A stretch of DNA of 5,969 nucleotides, taken from contig QLUI01000125.1 of NCBI GenBank assembly GCA_018725345.1, forward strand, positions 1 through 5,969, in the 5' to 3' direction. Origin of the DNA: Bacillota bacterium. GTDB taxonomy: Bacteria; Bacillota; Dethiobacteria; Dethiobacterales; Dethiobacteraceae. Below, in pieces: positions 1-5,761 of this stretch (positions are counted from its first letter, which is position 1; each line of letters starts with the position of its first letter). A program made the translations under genes and the position numbers. Below the pieces are notes generated by a model. That model was given only the letters and a program-made list of their open reading frames with translations. It ran no database searches and was not told the origin of the DNA.

Positions 1-56
1 AAATGAAATAATTTCCTATGAAGTGAACTCGTTTAAGCTTTGCTGAAACATCGGGG

Positions 57-86
57 AATCAGGCGGAGAGTCTACTCCACCTGATT
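57..86. repeat. Strong inverted repeat (hairpin)
   Basis: AATCAGG-c-GGAG pairs with CTCC-a-CCTGATT around the six-base loop AGTCTA: 11 base pairs with a single C/A mismatch. No T run follows it on either strand (plus strand continues AAAAATTCCC, minus strand continues CCCCGATG), so it is not a typical intrinsic terminator. It lies seven bases from the next palindrome, which suggests that the two belong to one structure, such as an insertion sequence end. Confidence 0.7.
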
Positions 87-120
87 AAAAATTCCCACCT
101 ACGCTTCGCTTAGAGGTGGG
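87..120 (-). terminator. Probable rho-independent terminator of the pyr operon
   Basis: Read on the minus strand, CCCACCT (120-114) pairs with AGGTGGG (100-94) around a 13-nt loop, and the stem is followed by AATTTTTAA. It lies about 40 nt beyond the pyrE stop codon, the expected place for the operon's terminator. The T run is short and starts two bases after the stem, so efficiency may be moderate. Read on the plus strand there is no T run. The palindrome may derive from an insertion sequence end. Confidence 0.6.
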
Positions 121-162
121 GGCCTTAACGCAAAAGAAAAACCAAGATAAAAAATCTCCCCG

Positions 163-738
163 CTATTTACGGCTGCCTGGTTTGACAGCAGGAATTCCCT
201 CTTTGCAAAGAGGGCAATCTGCGGGATGGTAGGATGCTACCTCAAAACGAATGAGCGAGGAAAAAGGCACACCGAAATCGCTGCCGCCGCCGCTGCGATC
301 GACAATGGTTCCCACACCAACTACATTGCCGCCCATGCTGCCGACCAGTTCCAGCACTTCTTTAACCGAGCCGCCGGTCGTCACCACATCCTCCAAGACC
401 AGTACGCGCTCACCGGGCAAAATCACAAAGCCCCGGCGCAACGCCATCGTTCCGTCTTTGCCCCGCTCGGCAAATAGTCCGCGGACACCCAAAGCTCGGG
501 CAGTTTCATAGGCGATTACCACCCCTCCAAGGGCTGGGCCTATACATAAGTCGACTCTGGCAGTTTTAAACGCTTCCGCCAGCGCACCGCACAGTTCCTG
601 AGCATATTGCGGGTACTGAAAGACCCGGGCACACTGCAGATAGGCGTTGCTGTGTAGTCCTGAGGTGAGCAAAAAATGTCCTTCCAGCAACACCCCCGTT
701 TTCTGAAAGATCTCCAGCACTCTATTTTCCGTCAGCAT
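163..738 (-). CDS. pyrE: Orotate phosphoribosyltransferase
   Basis: PyrE joins orotate to PRPP to give orotidine 5'-monophosphate and pyrophosphate, the fifth step of UMP synthesis, in the cytosol. The 191-residue protein has the PRPP-binding signature VLVLEDVVTTGGS at residues 112-124, the flexible catalytic loop around ERGKDGTMALRRGF (91-104), and SGLHSNAYLQC (26-36) near the orotate site. The C-terminal CPLCKEGIPAVKPGS tail (175-189) with a CxxC pair is typical of the clostridial/archaeal-type PyrE branch and not the E. coli form. The ATG at 738 is one base after the pyrF stop (TAATATG) and is preceded by GGAGGGG inside the end of pyrF, so the two are probably translationally coupled. It is the last gene of the operon. 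Length is normal for the family and no defect is seen. Confidence 0.96.
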   Translation of the reverse strand: MLTENRVLEIFQKTGVLLEGHFLLTSGLHSNAYLQCARVFQYPQYAQELCGALAEAFKTARVDLCIGPALGGVVIAYETARALGVRGLFAERGKDGTMALRRGFVILPGERVLVLEDVVTTGGSVKEVLELVGSMGGNVVGVGTIVDRSGGGSDFGVPFSSLIRFEVASYHPADCPLCKEGIPAVKPGSRK

Positions 739-739
739 A

Positions 740-1450
740 TTACCCCTCCAGTTCTGAAAGAAGCCGTTTAGCCGCTTCTTTAGGATGGGCGGAGGCAGTA
801 AGCGGCCGCCCGACCACTAAGTAATCAGCGCCAAGCTGCAGCGCTTCTTTGGGTGTTGCGATTCGGCTCTGATCATTGCCTGCGGCCCAGGCAGGCCTGA
901 TGCCCGGCGTAACAATCAAAAAATTATTTCCGCAAGTTGCCCGAATCCACGGAATTTCCCTGGCGGAAGCAACAACCCCGTCCAAGCCCGCATCAAGGCA
1001 GAGCCGAGCAAGAGAGCCAACCTGTTCCTCCAGGCTTCGGGAGACACCGAGTTCCCCTCGCAGTTCCTCTGCCGACATGGATGTAAGCACGGTGACACCA
1101 AGCAATAATGGCGTAGCAATCCCTAGTTCCTCAGCTCGTTTCTTTGCTGCCACAGCCGTATCAGCCATCATTTTTTTGCCGCCGGCGGCATGGACGTTAA
1201 ACATGAAAGCACCTAACCCAACCACCGCTTCCGCAGCGCGGGCCGTCGTATTGGGGATATCATGAAATTTTAAGTCGAGAAATACTTTAGCGCCGGTGTC
1301 CACCAGTTTTTTTACCATCCCCGACCCAACATTGCTGTAAAGTTGCAAGCCCACTTTAAAGGCACCTACGTAGTCTCCAAGGATTGCCACCAGCGCAAAC
1401 GCTTCTTGCTCTGTATCGACATCCAGCGCCACAATTATTTTTTCCCGCAC
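740..1450 (-). CDS. pyrF: Orotidine 5'-phosphate decarboxylase
   Basis: PyrF decarboxylates OMP to UMP, the last step of the pathway, as a TIM-barrel homodimer. The 236-residue protein carries the charged catalytic network of the family: Asp10 (IVALDVD), Lys32 (AFKVGLQ), and Asp59, Lys61 and Asp64 in the signature DLKFHDIPNT. The phosphate-binding parts VTPGIRP (about 180-186) and GADYLVVGRPLT near the C-terminus are also present. This is the Bacillus-type (type 1) enzyme. The start chosen is GTG at 1450, which lies inside pyrD and gives a 16-nt overlap; the protein start MREKIIVALDVD is what the family expects, and a GGGAG lies about 10 nt upstream. The overlap with pyrD and the 1-nt gap to pyrE indicate coupled translation. 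Confidence 0.96.
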   Translation of the reverse strand: MREKIIVALDVDTEQEAFALVAILGDYVGAFKVGLQLYSNVGSGMVKKLVDTGAKVFLDLKFHDIPNTTARAAEAVVGLGAFMFNVHAAGGKKMMADTAVAAKKRAEELGIATPLLLGVTVLTSMSAEELRGELGVSRSLEEQVGSLARLCLDAGLDGVVASAREIPWIRATCGNNFLIVTPGIRPAWAAGNDQSRIATPKEALQLGADYLVVGRPLTASAHPKEAAKRLLSELEG

Positions 1451-2376
1451 CCGGATTCATCTCCCATTTTTAGCCATTCTTTTTTTGCTAACCCTACAAT
1501 TTCTTTAACCGAGGCAAATCCGTTCTCTGCCAGATAGGCGCTAATTCCCTCCACCGTTTCCGGACAGACAAGCGGATTTGTAAAATTGGCTGCGCCAATC
1601 GCCACGGCACTGGCGCCCGCCATCAGAAACTCGACAGCATCCCGGGCGCCGGAAATACCGCCCATGCCAATCACCGGAACATCTACTGCTGAGCTCACTT
1701 GCCAGACCATGCGCAGCGCCACCGGTTTGATGGCAGGACCAGACAAACCACCGGTCAAGTTTGCCAGTACCGGTCGCCGCCGCTCCATGTCTATCGCCAT
1801 GCCGAGCAGTGTATTGATTAAGGAGAGCGCATCAGCCCCTCCCTCTACCGCTGCCCGAGCGATAACGGTGACGTCGGTGACATTGGGCGAAAGCTTTATA
1901 ATTAACGGCTTTTTTGTTGCTCCACGCAATTCCCGCACCAAGCCGACGACCACCGCCGGGTCAGTGCCAAACGCCATGCCCCCGGCTTTCACGTTGGGAC
2001 AAGAAATATTTATTTCATAGGCTGCTACCGCAGCCAAATCATCAAGCAGCTCGATAACAGCGCGATACTGGGCTGCACTGTGGCCCGATACGTTAACGAT
2101 CACCGGCACAGAGTAATGCTGCAGTGCGATAATTTTTTCTCTGGCTGCCACGGCACCGGGATTTTGCAGACCGATGGCATTTAACATTCCACCCGTTGTT
2201 TCCGCCATCCGCGGCGGAGGATTCCCTGCACAAGGTTCTGCCGTAGTTCCCTTGACTACCACAGCTCCCAGCCGACGCAAATCAAAAAAAGAGGCATACT
2301 CCTCACCATAACCAAAACAACCAGAAGCAGACATTACCGGATTAGCTAAGGAAACACCGGCAATTTTGACTGTCAA
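1435..2376 (-). CDS. pyrD: Dihydroorotate dehydrogenase, class 1B catalytic subunit (start uncertain)
   Basis: PyrD oxidises dihydroorotate to orotate using FMN and passes electrons to its partner PyrK, which reduces NAD+. The 313-residue protein has the N-terminal FMN region SASGCFGYGEEY (16-27), Lys42 in VVKGTT, NAIGLQNPG (67-75), the active-site segment NISCPN with Cys126 as the expected catalytic base (class 1 enzymes use Cys, class 2 use Ser), IIKLSPNV with Lys161, and the phosphate-binding GGLSGPAIKP (209-218) and GMGGIS (238-243). It lacks the N-terminal membrane extension of class 2. The listed start is TTG at 2376, but no Shine-Dalgarno sequence fits it. GGGGAGG at about 2399-2405 is well placed for in-frame CTG codons at 2391 or 2388, which would add 4-5 residues and overlap pyrK. 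The end overlaps pyrF by 16 nt. Confidence 0.95.
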   Translation of the reverse strand: MTVKIAGVSLANPVMSASGCFGYGEEYASFFDLRRLGAVVVKGTTAEPCAGNPPPRMAETTGGMLNAIGLQNPGAVAAREKIIALQHYSVPVIVNVSGHSAAQYRAVIELLDDLAAVAAYEINISCPNVKAGGMAFGTDPAVVVGLVRELRGATKKPLIIKLSPNVTDVTVIARAAVEGGADALSLINTLLGMAIDMERRRPVLANLTGGLSGPAIKPVALRMVWQVSSAVDVPVIGMGGISGARDAVEFLMAGASAVAIGAANFTNPLVCPETVEGISAYLAENGFASVKEIVGLAKKEWLKMGDESGCGKK

Positions 2377-2384
2377 CTCAGGCT

Positions 2385-3146
2385 TCAGCAGAAAAACACC
2401 TCCCCAGCAGCAAAGACCGGTCCGTCAACACAGACCCGCCTGTACTTTTCCCGTCCTTTAACAGGCACAACGCAACCGAGACAGGCTCCAACTCCGCAAG
2501 CCAACTGCGCCTCCAGCGAAACAAAGCAGCTTCTGCCGTAACAATCTGCCAAGCGGGCGACTTCCTTTAACATGGGGGACGGGCCACAGGCGTAAACAGT
2601 AGCATCTAAACCGGCGATTACCGGAGCGGCCAAATGGGTGACTAAGGCACGGGTGCCGGCGGAACCATCGTCGGTAGCTTCGCTGTAATTTGCCACCAGC
2701 GCTCTATACTCATCCCTTAGAATCAGTTCAGCTTCATTGCGCGCTCCGTAAAAAAAGGAAACCTGTTTACCCGCTAACTTTAAGCTTCTTAACAGGTAAT
2801 AGAGCGGCGCAGCACCAATGCCCCCCGCCACGACCACAGCCTGTGGTCGGTCAGTAAGAGGAAAACTGTTGCCTAACGGACCGAGCAAATCTAAGGTCTC
2901 TCCTGCTTTTTTAGCTGCCAAAAGCTCTGTGCCGCGGCCTACAGTGCGATAGAGCAAAACAAGCCTGCCCTCTGTACAGTCATGAACACTAATGGGACGA
3001 CGCAAAAAGGGATCGTACGTCTCGGAAACCCGTACGTGCACAAACTGGCCCGCCAAAGCGTTAATCCCCTTTGCCAGCGTAAGCCGCTGATGCCCTGGAG
3101 CCACCGATTCTTGTTTAATTATTTCAAGCTTCTGTAGTTTTAGCAT
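2385..3146 (-). CDS. pyrK: Dihydroorotate dehydrogenase B, electron transfer subunit (FAD, 2Fe-2S)
   Basis: PyrK carries electrons from the FMN of PyrD through a [2Fe-2S] cluster and FAD to NAD+, making the heterotetrameric class 1B enzyme. With the ATG at 3146 the protein is 253 residues. It shows the ferredoxin-reductase fold in order: FAD-binding RRPISVHD (49-56), the nucleotide-binding glycine motif VAGGIGAAPLYYL (106-118), YACGPSPML (185-193) near the NAD site, and the C-terminal cluster ligands Cys217, Cys222, Cys225 and Cys239 (CGVGACLGC ... VCVDGP). The ATG was preferred to an in-frame TTG at 3167 because AGAGGG lies six bases before it and the TTG form would overlap the pyrC stop. 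Immediately downstream is pyrD, its obligate partner. Confidence 0.95.
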   Translation of the reverse strand: MLKLQKLEIIKQESVAPGHQRLTLAKGINALAGQFVHVRVSETYDPFLRRPISVHDCTEGRLVLLYRTVGRGTELLAAKKAGETLDLLGPLGNSFPLTDRPQAVVVAGGIGAAPLYYLLRSLKLAGKQVSFFYGARNEAELILRDEYRALVANYSEATDDGSAGTRALVTHLAAPVIAGLDATVYACGPSPMLKEVARLADCYGRSCFVSLEAQLACGVGACLGCVVPVKGREKYRRVCVDGPVFAAGEVFFC

Positions 3147-3160
3147 CTTTTGCCCTCTGA

Positions 3161-4447
3161 CTACCAAGTGCGGTTATTTTTCATCACAATGCGACCGTCA
3201 ACCATGGTGAGCGCCGGCACTCCGTAAACAGCCCAACCGTGAAACGGGCTATTTTTTCCTTTTGATAGAAACGCAGTTCGGTCAATAACCCATTCTGTAG
3301 TCGTATCAATAATCACTAGGTCAGCCGGTGCGCCCGGCCGAAGCGTTCCGCCCGGCACTCCCAGAATAGCCGCCGGACGAGTGGACATTCTGTCTACCAG
3401 TTGCATGAGGCTAAGCCGTCCGGTTAGTACCAAGTGAGTATATAGCAAGGGGAAAGCGGTCTCTAAGCCCACTATTCCAAAGGGGGCAGAGCTAAAGTCG
3501 CCGACTTTCTCACTTTCTGTGTGGGGTGCATGATCGGTGGCCACCGCATCAATCGTGCCATCAGCAAGAGCCCTGCAGAGGGCGGCAGTATCCTCAGCCG
3601 TACGCAAAGGAGGTTTCATTTTCGCATTTGTATTATAACCGTCTGCCGCTTTTTCAGTTAAGAGCAAATGATGAGGAGTAACTTCGGCAGTGACTGACAC
3701 GCCGACCGCTTTGGCACAGCAAATCATTTCCGCACCTTCTTGGCAGGAAAGATGCATAATGTGCAGGCGGCAGCCGGTTTCCTTAGCCAGGATTAAGTCA
3801 CGAGCCAACATGACGGTTTCTGCGCTCTTTGTAATTCCCGGCAGACCCAGTTTTACGGCAACCACTCCCTCATGCAGTTGACCCTTGCCCGCCAAGGATT
3901 CATCTTCACAATGCTCAAAAAATGGTACGCCTAGAGCTTGGCAGTAAAGCATAGCGTTTCTGGCCACAAAGGCATCAGCTACACCATGACCGTCATCGGT
4001 AAAAGCGCGGGCACCTGCCCGGTGCATCAAGGCAAGCTCCGCCAATTCGCGGCCTGCGGAGCCTTTTGTCACCGCGCCAACAGGCCAGACGCGCACATGG
4101 CCTGCCTTGGCAGCTAAAGCAAGCAGTTCGGAAATCTTCCGAGGATCATCCAAAACTGGGTTGGTGTTTGGCAGAGCAGTGATGCCGGTAAAGCCGCCGG
4201 CAGCCGCAGCCCGACCTCCTGTTTCCACAGTCTCCTTTGCTTCCCCCCCAGGCTCGCGCAGATGGGTATGCAAATCAATCAAGCCCGGAATCACAATTTT
4301 ATCGGTTGCATCAAGCACTAGGCAGCCTGTTTCAGGTATAGCCTCTGCAATAGCAGCTATCTGACCATTCTTTACAAGAATATCAAAACGGCCGTTGATG
4401 TTTTGACTGGGGTCAAGAACCGTTCCCCCTCTGATTAACTGTTCCAT
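3161..4447 (-). CDS. pyrC: Dihydroorotase (type I)
   Basis: PyrC closes carbamoyl-aspartate to dihydroorotate, the third step of the pathway. It is an amidohydrolase with a metal-centre TIM barrel. From the ATG at 4447 the protein has 428 residues, typical for Bacillota type I enzymes. Metal and active-site residues are all visible: His60 and His62 with Arg64 in DLHTHLREPG, Asn94 in LPNTNP, an Asp at 151/152 in FTDDGHG, His179 in FEHCED, His232 in IMHLSC, and Asp305 in ATDHAPHT. As usual for type I, the Lys bridging residue of type II is replaced by the Asp. The ATG has GGGAG seven bases upstream; longer in-frame starts would run back into pyrB. It follows pyrB by 19 nt and precedes pyrK by 14 nt; carA and carB, often placed after pyrC, are not here. 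Confidence 0.96.
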   Translation of the reverse strand: MEQLIRGGTVLDPSQNINGRFDILVKNGQIAAIAEAIPETGCLVLDATDKIVIPGLIDLHTHLREPGGEAKETVETGGRAAAAGGFTGITALPNTNPVLDDPRKISELLALAAKAGHVRVWPVGAVTKGSAGRELAELALMHRAGARAFTDDGHGVADAFVARNAMLYCQALGVPFFEHCEDESLAGKGQLHEGVVAVKLGLPGITKSAETVMLARDLILAKETGCRLHIMHLSCQEGAEMICCAKAVGVSVTAEVTPHHLLLTEKAADGYNTNAKMKPPLRTAEDTAALCRALADGTIDAVATDHAPHTESEKVGDFSSAPFGIVGLETAFPLLYTHLVLTGRLSLMQLVDRMSTRPAAILGVPGGTLRPGAPADLVIIDTTTEWVIDRTAFLSKGKNSPFHGWAVYGVPALTMVDGRIVMKNNRTW

Positions 4448-4466
4448 CCTCTTTCTCCCATCATAA

Positions 4467-5384
4467 CTAGTCATCCGCAAGGAGCCAGTGCAAAACAGCC
4501 ATTCTTGCTGCGACACCATTGTTCACCTGTGCTTCAATCCGAGAGCGCGGCCATGCGTAGGCGGCGGCGGATAGCTCCACCCCTACATTAGCCGGTCCGG
4601 GATGAAGTAAAATAGCGTGGCTTTGCATCAATGCCAGGCGCTCCTCGTCCATACCGTAAAGCTTGGAGTATTCCGAGAGGGAAGAAACGAAGCCGCTTTG
4701 CTGTCTTTCCCACTGAATTCGCAGAAGATAGACCACGTCGGCTTCGGCTACCGCCTGGTCAATATCTGTAACAATTTCCGCTCCCAGAGCCTTCATCTCC
4801 GGCGGCACTAGGGTAGCTGGGCCTGACATGCGGACACTAATTCCCAAGGTTTTCATGGCAAACAAATTGGAACGCGCTACTCGACTGTGGCGGATATCAC
4901 CCAGAAACAATACATTGAGGCCTGCAAAAGAGCCAAACTCCTGAAAAATAGTCAGCAAATCCAGCAGTGCCTGAGTAGGGTGCTCATGCCAGCCGTCTCC
5001 GGCATTAATCACCGGAATGTAAAGATTATCTGCCAAAAATGACGGCATACCGGATGAAGCATGGCGGACAATCAGCGCGTCTATCGCCATGGCTTGCAAA
5101 GTTTTAGCCGTTTCCATCACACTCTCGCCTTTATTTATACTGCTCGCGCCAGTCTGTAAATCGATTATATCGGCCCCCAGATTCCTAGCTGCTCGCTCGA
5201 ATGAAACTTTTGTGCGCGTACTGGCTTCCAAAAAAACCAACGCAATCATCTTGCCACGCAGAAGCGTTCGGGGCAATAGCTTATGATTATTGTTAACGCC
5301 GCAGTAATCTTGAGAGAGAAAGAGCAACTCGCCAAGTTCTGCGAGGCTCAAGTTTGCCGTGCTTAAAAAACTTCTGCCTTTCAT
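4467..5384 (-). CDS. pyrB: Aspartate carbamoyltransferase catalytic subunit
   Basis: PyrB condenses carbamoyl phosphate with aspartate to carbamoyl-aspartate, the committed step. The 305-residue protein has the carbamoyl phosphate loop FLEASTRTKVSFE (51-63, STRT at 55-58), the mobile loop INKGES with Lys84 (83-88), the GDGWHEHPTQALLDLL segment with HPTQ at 135-138, DIRHSRVARSN (163-173) and HPGP at 261-264. No pyrI regulatory subunit gene is present, so it is expected to be an unregulated trimer as in Bacillus. The ATG at 5384 is preceded by GGAAGGG (5399-5393) with eight bases between, and its A is shared with the TGA of the small upstream reading frame (TGATG), a coupling arrangement. A TTG at 5387 is in frame but less likely. 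The usual Arg after HPGPxN is Val here (HPGPANVG). Confidence 0.96.
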   Translation of the reverse strand: MKGRSFLSTANLSLAELGELLFLSQDYCGVNNNHKLLPRTLLRGKMIALVFLEASTRTKVSFERAARNLGADIIDLQTGASSINKGESVMETAKTLQAMAIDALIVRHASSGMPSFLADNLYIPVINAGDGWHEHPTQALLDLLTIFQEFGSFAGLNVLFLGDIRHSRVARSNLFAMKTLGISVRMSGPATLVPPEMKALGAEIVTDIDQAVAEADVVYLLRIQWERQQSGFVSSLSEYSKLYGMDEERLALMQSHAILLHPGPANVGVELSAAAYAWPRSRIEAQVNNGVAARMAVLHWLLADD

Positions 5385-5529
5385 CAAGACATCCCTTCCG
5401 CAACACCGGCTTCAATTAACCGCTTCGCCGCCTCAATGCCCAGAACATACAAGGAAGCGGTAGGTAGATAGGTTTGAGCACAGCGTCAAACAAAATATCT
5501 GCCGCCGCAGGAAACTCGTCGTATTTCAT
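5384..5529 (-). pseudogene. Small unidentified ORF upstream of pyrB, apparently frameshifted
   Basis: An ATG at 5529 with a strong GGAGG five bases upstream opens a frame that begins MKYDEFPAAADILFDAVLKP and ends after 37 residues at 5416. From about 5460 another frame continues smoothly (ASLYVLGIEAAKRLIEAG...) to a TGA at 5384-5386 that overlaps the pyrB ATG as TGATG. The switch falls at a CTACCTAC direct repeat (5460-5467); one more CTAC unit would fuse the two frames into a single 49-residue product. The good ribosome binding site and the tight coupling to pyrB suggest a former, or still used, small gene at the head of the operon. I do not recognise the family; it does not look like PyrR or PyrI. 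A sequencing error is an alternative to a real mutation. Confidence 0.5.
5393..5399 (-). promoter_or_regulatory. Ribosome binding site of pyrB
   Basis: GGAAGGG on the minus strand, eight bases before the ATG at 5384. It lies inside the end of the small upstream reading frame and supports the ATG start over the TTG at 5387. Confidence 0.7.
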
Positions 5530-5532
5530 AAT

Positions 5533-5562
5533 TTCCTCCGGGTTAGGTTCCTCCGGGTTAGG
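5533..5562 (-). repeat. Perfect 15-bp tandem duplication containing the Shine-Dalgarno sequence
   Basis: The unit CCTAACCCGGAGGAA (minus strand) occurs twice back to back, without mismatch. The copy nearest the start supplies the ribosome binding site (GGAGG, five bases before the ATG at 5529) of the small ORF ahead of pyrB; the other copy places a second, identical site 15 bases further upstream. Within each unit CCT can pair with AGG. The perfect identity suggests a recent duplication. Confidence 0.85.
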
Positions 5563-5657
5563 TAAAGATTGCTTTATTGTTCGCCATATTGGCACAGGAT
5601 TCCTTTTTTCCCCCGGCATATCTCGAGTTCTTAATCTTAATTAAGGGAAAAGGCAAA

Positions 5658-5671
5658 AAGCTCACTGGCTT
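5658..5671 (-). promoter_or_regulatory. Candidate PyrR-binding RNA loop
   Basis: On the minus strand the leader reads AAGC-CAGTGA-GCTT: a four-pair stem closing a hexaloop CAGTGA. PyrR of Gram-positive bacteria binds pyr mRNA at a loop with the consensus ARUCCNGNGAGGYU, in which the hexaloop is CNGNGA. Here 12 of 14 positions fit, and the two that differ form a base pair in the stem (U-G replaced by G-C), so the structure is kept. A further G-U pair can extend the stem by one. It lies about 55-70 nt into the predicted transcript of a pyrimidine operon, exactly where such control is expected. The surrounding lower stem is weak and no terminator follows, so how it would act is unclear. No pyrR gene is in the window. 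Confidence 0.5.
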
Positions 5672-5732
5672 CAATCACAAAAATTTGTAACCGTTCTTCA
5701 TGTTAGTTTTTATCAGTAGTCGCACTTTATCC

Positions 5733-5761
5733 ATCATACTAGGATTTCCCAATTTTGTCAG
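5733..5761 (-). promoter_or_regulatory. Sigma-A type promoter for the pyr operon
   Basis: Minus strand CTGACA (5761-5756, consensus TTGACA) and TATGAT (5738-5733, consensus TATAAT) are separated by exactly 17 bp. Transcription would start near 5725-5726. The -35 box begins at the base after the comFB stop codon, so the operon has its own promoter although readthrough from comFB is also possible. Confidence 0.7.

Larger units (their letters stand above)
1..126. mobile_element. Possible end of an IS200/IS605-type element (remnant)
   Basis: This stretch has no complete gene but contains two palindromes in a row (57-86 and 94-120). IS200/IS605 elements end in imperfect subterminal hairpins instead of inverted repeats, and the second palindrome, with its bulged stem and a GCTTCGC-containing loop, looks like those ends. 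A short open frame on the plus strand (about 31-113) reads TRLSFAETSGNQAESLL and then runs to a TAG inside the second palindrome; to me it loosely resembles the degenerate 3' tail seen after TnpB-type genes. No transposase domain lies in the window, so the element body, if any, would be to the left. The assignment rests on structure and recollection of the family, not on a search. The alternative is an ordinary intergenic region with a terminator. Confidence 0.35.
5530..5726 (-). promoter_or_regulatory. 5' leader of the pyr operon transcript
   Basis: About 200 nt separate the predicted transcription start from the first ATG with a good ribosome binding site. The leader contains a PyrR-loop-like hairpin (5658-5671), then a T/C-rich strand TTTTCCC (5651-5645) that could pair with GGGAAAA (5612-5606), a palindrome CTTAATTAAG (5636-5645), a small GCCA/TGGC hairpin (5583-5593) and the 15-bp tandem repeat. 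I find no GC-rich hairpin followed by a T run, so a classical transcription attenuator is not evident. Confidence 0.45.

Noticed and set aside
226..511. Plus-strand open frames opposite pyrE, and similar ones opposite pyrF, pyrD, pyrC and pyrB
   Set aside because: They are antisense shadows of well-supported genes, with low-complexity Ala/Ser/Pro/Thr-rich translations and no recognisable motifs.
1435..1450. pyrD/pyrF overlap as a frameshift or assembly fault
   Set aside because: Both proteins end and start where their families do; short overlaps are normal in coupled operons.
5583..5593. GCCA-TAT-TGGC small inverted repeat as an operator or terminator
   Set aside because: Only four base pairs and no T run; could easily be chance.
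5416..5619. Longer 67-codon version of the small ORF starting at ATG 5619
   Set aside because: The upstream ATG has no ribosome binding site, and the PNPEEPNPEE stretch is merely the translated tandem repeat; the ATG at 5529 has the proper site.
5675..5701. Mini-ORF in the leader (MKNGYKFL, ATG at 5701) ending just before the PyrR-like loop, as a possible leader peptide
   Set aside because: No Shine-Dalgarno sequence precedes it, and an eight-codon frame is expected by chance in AT-rich leader sequence.
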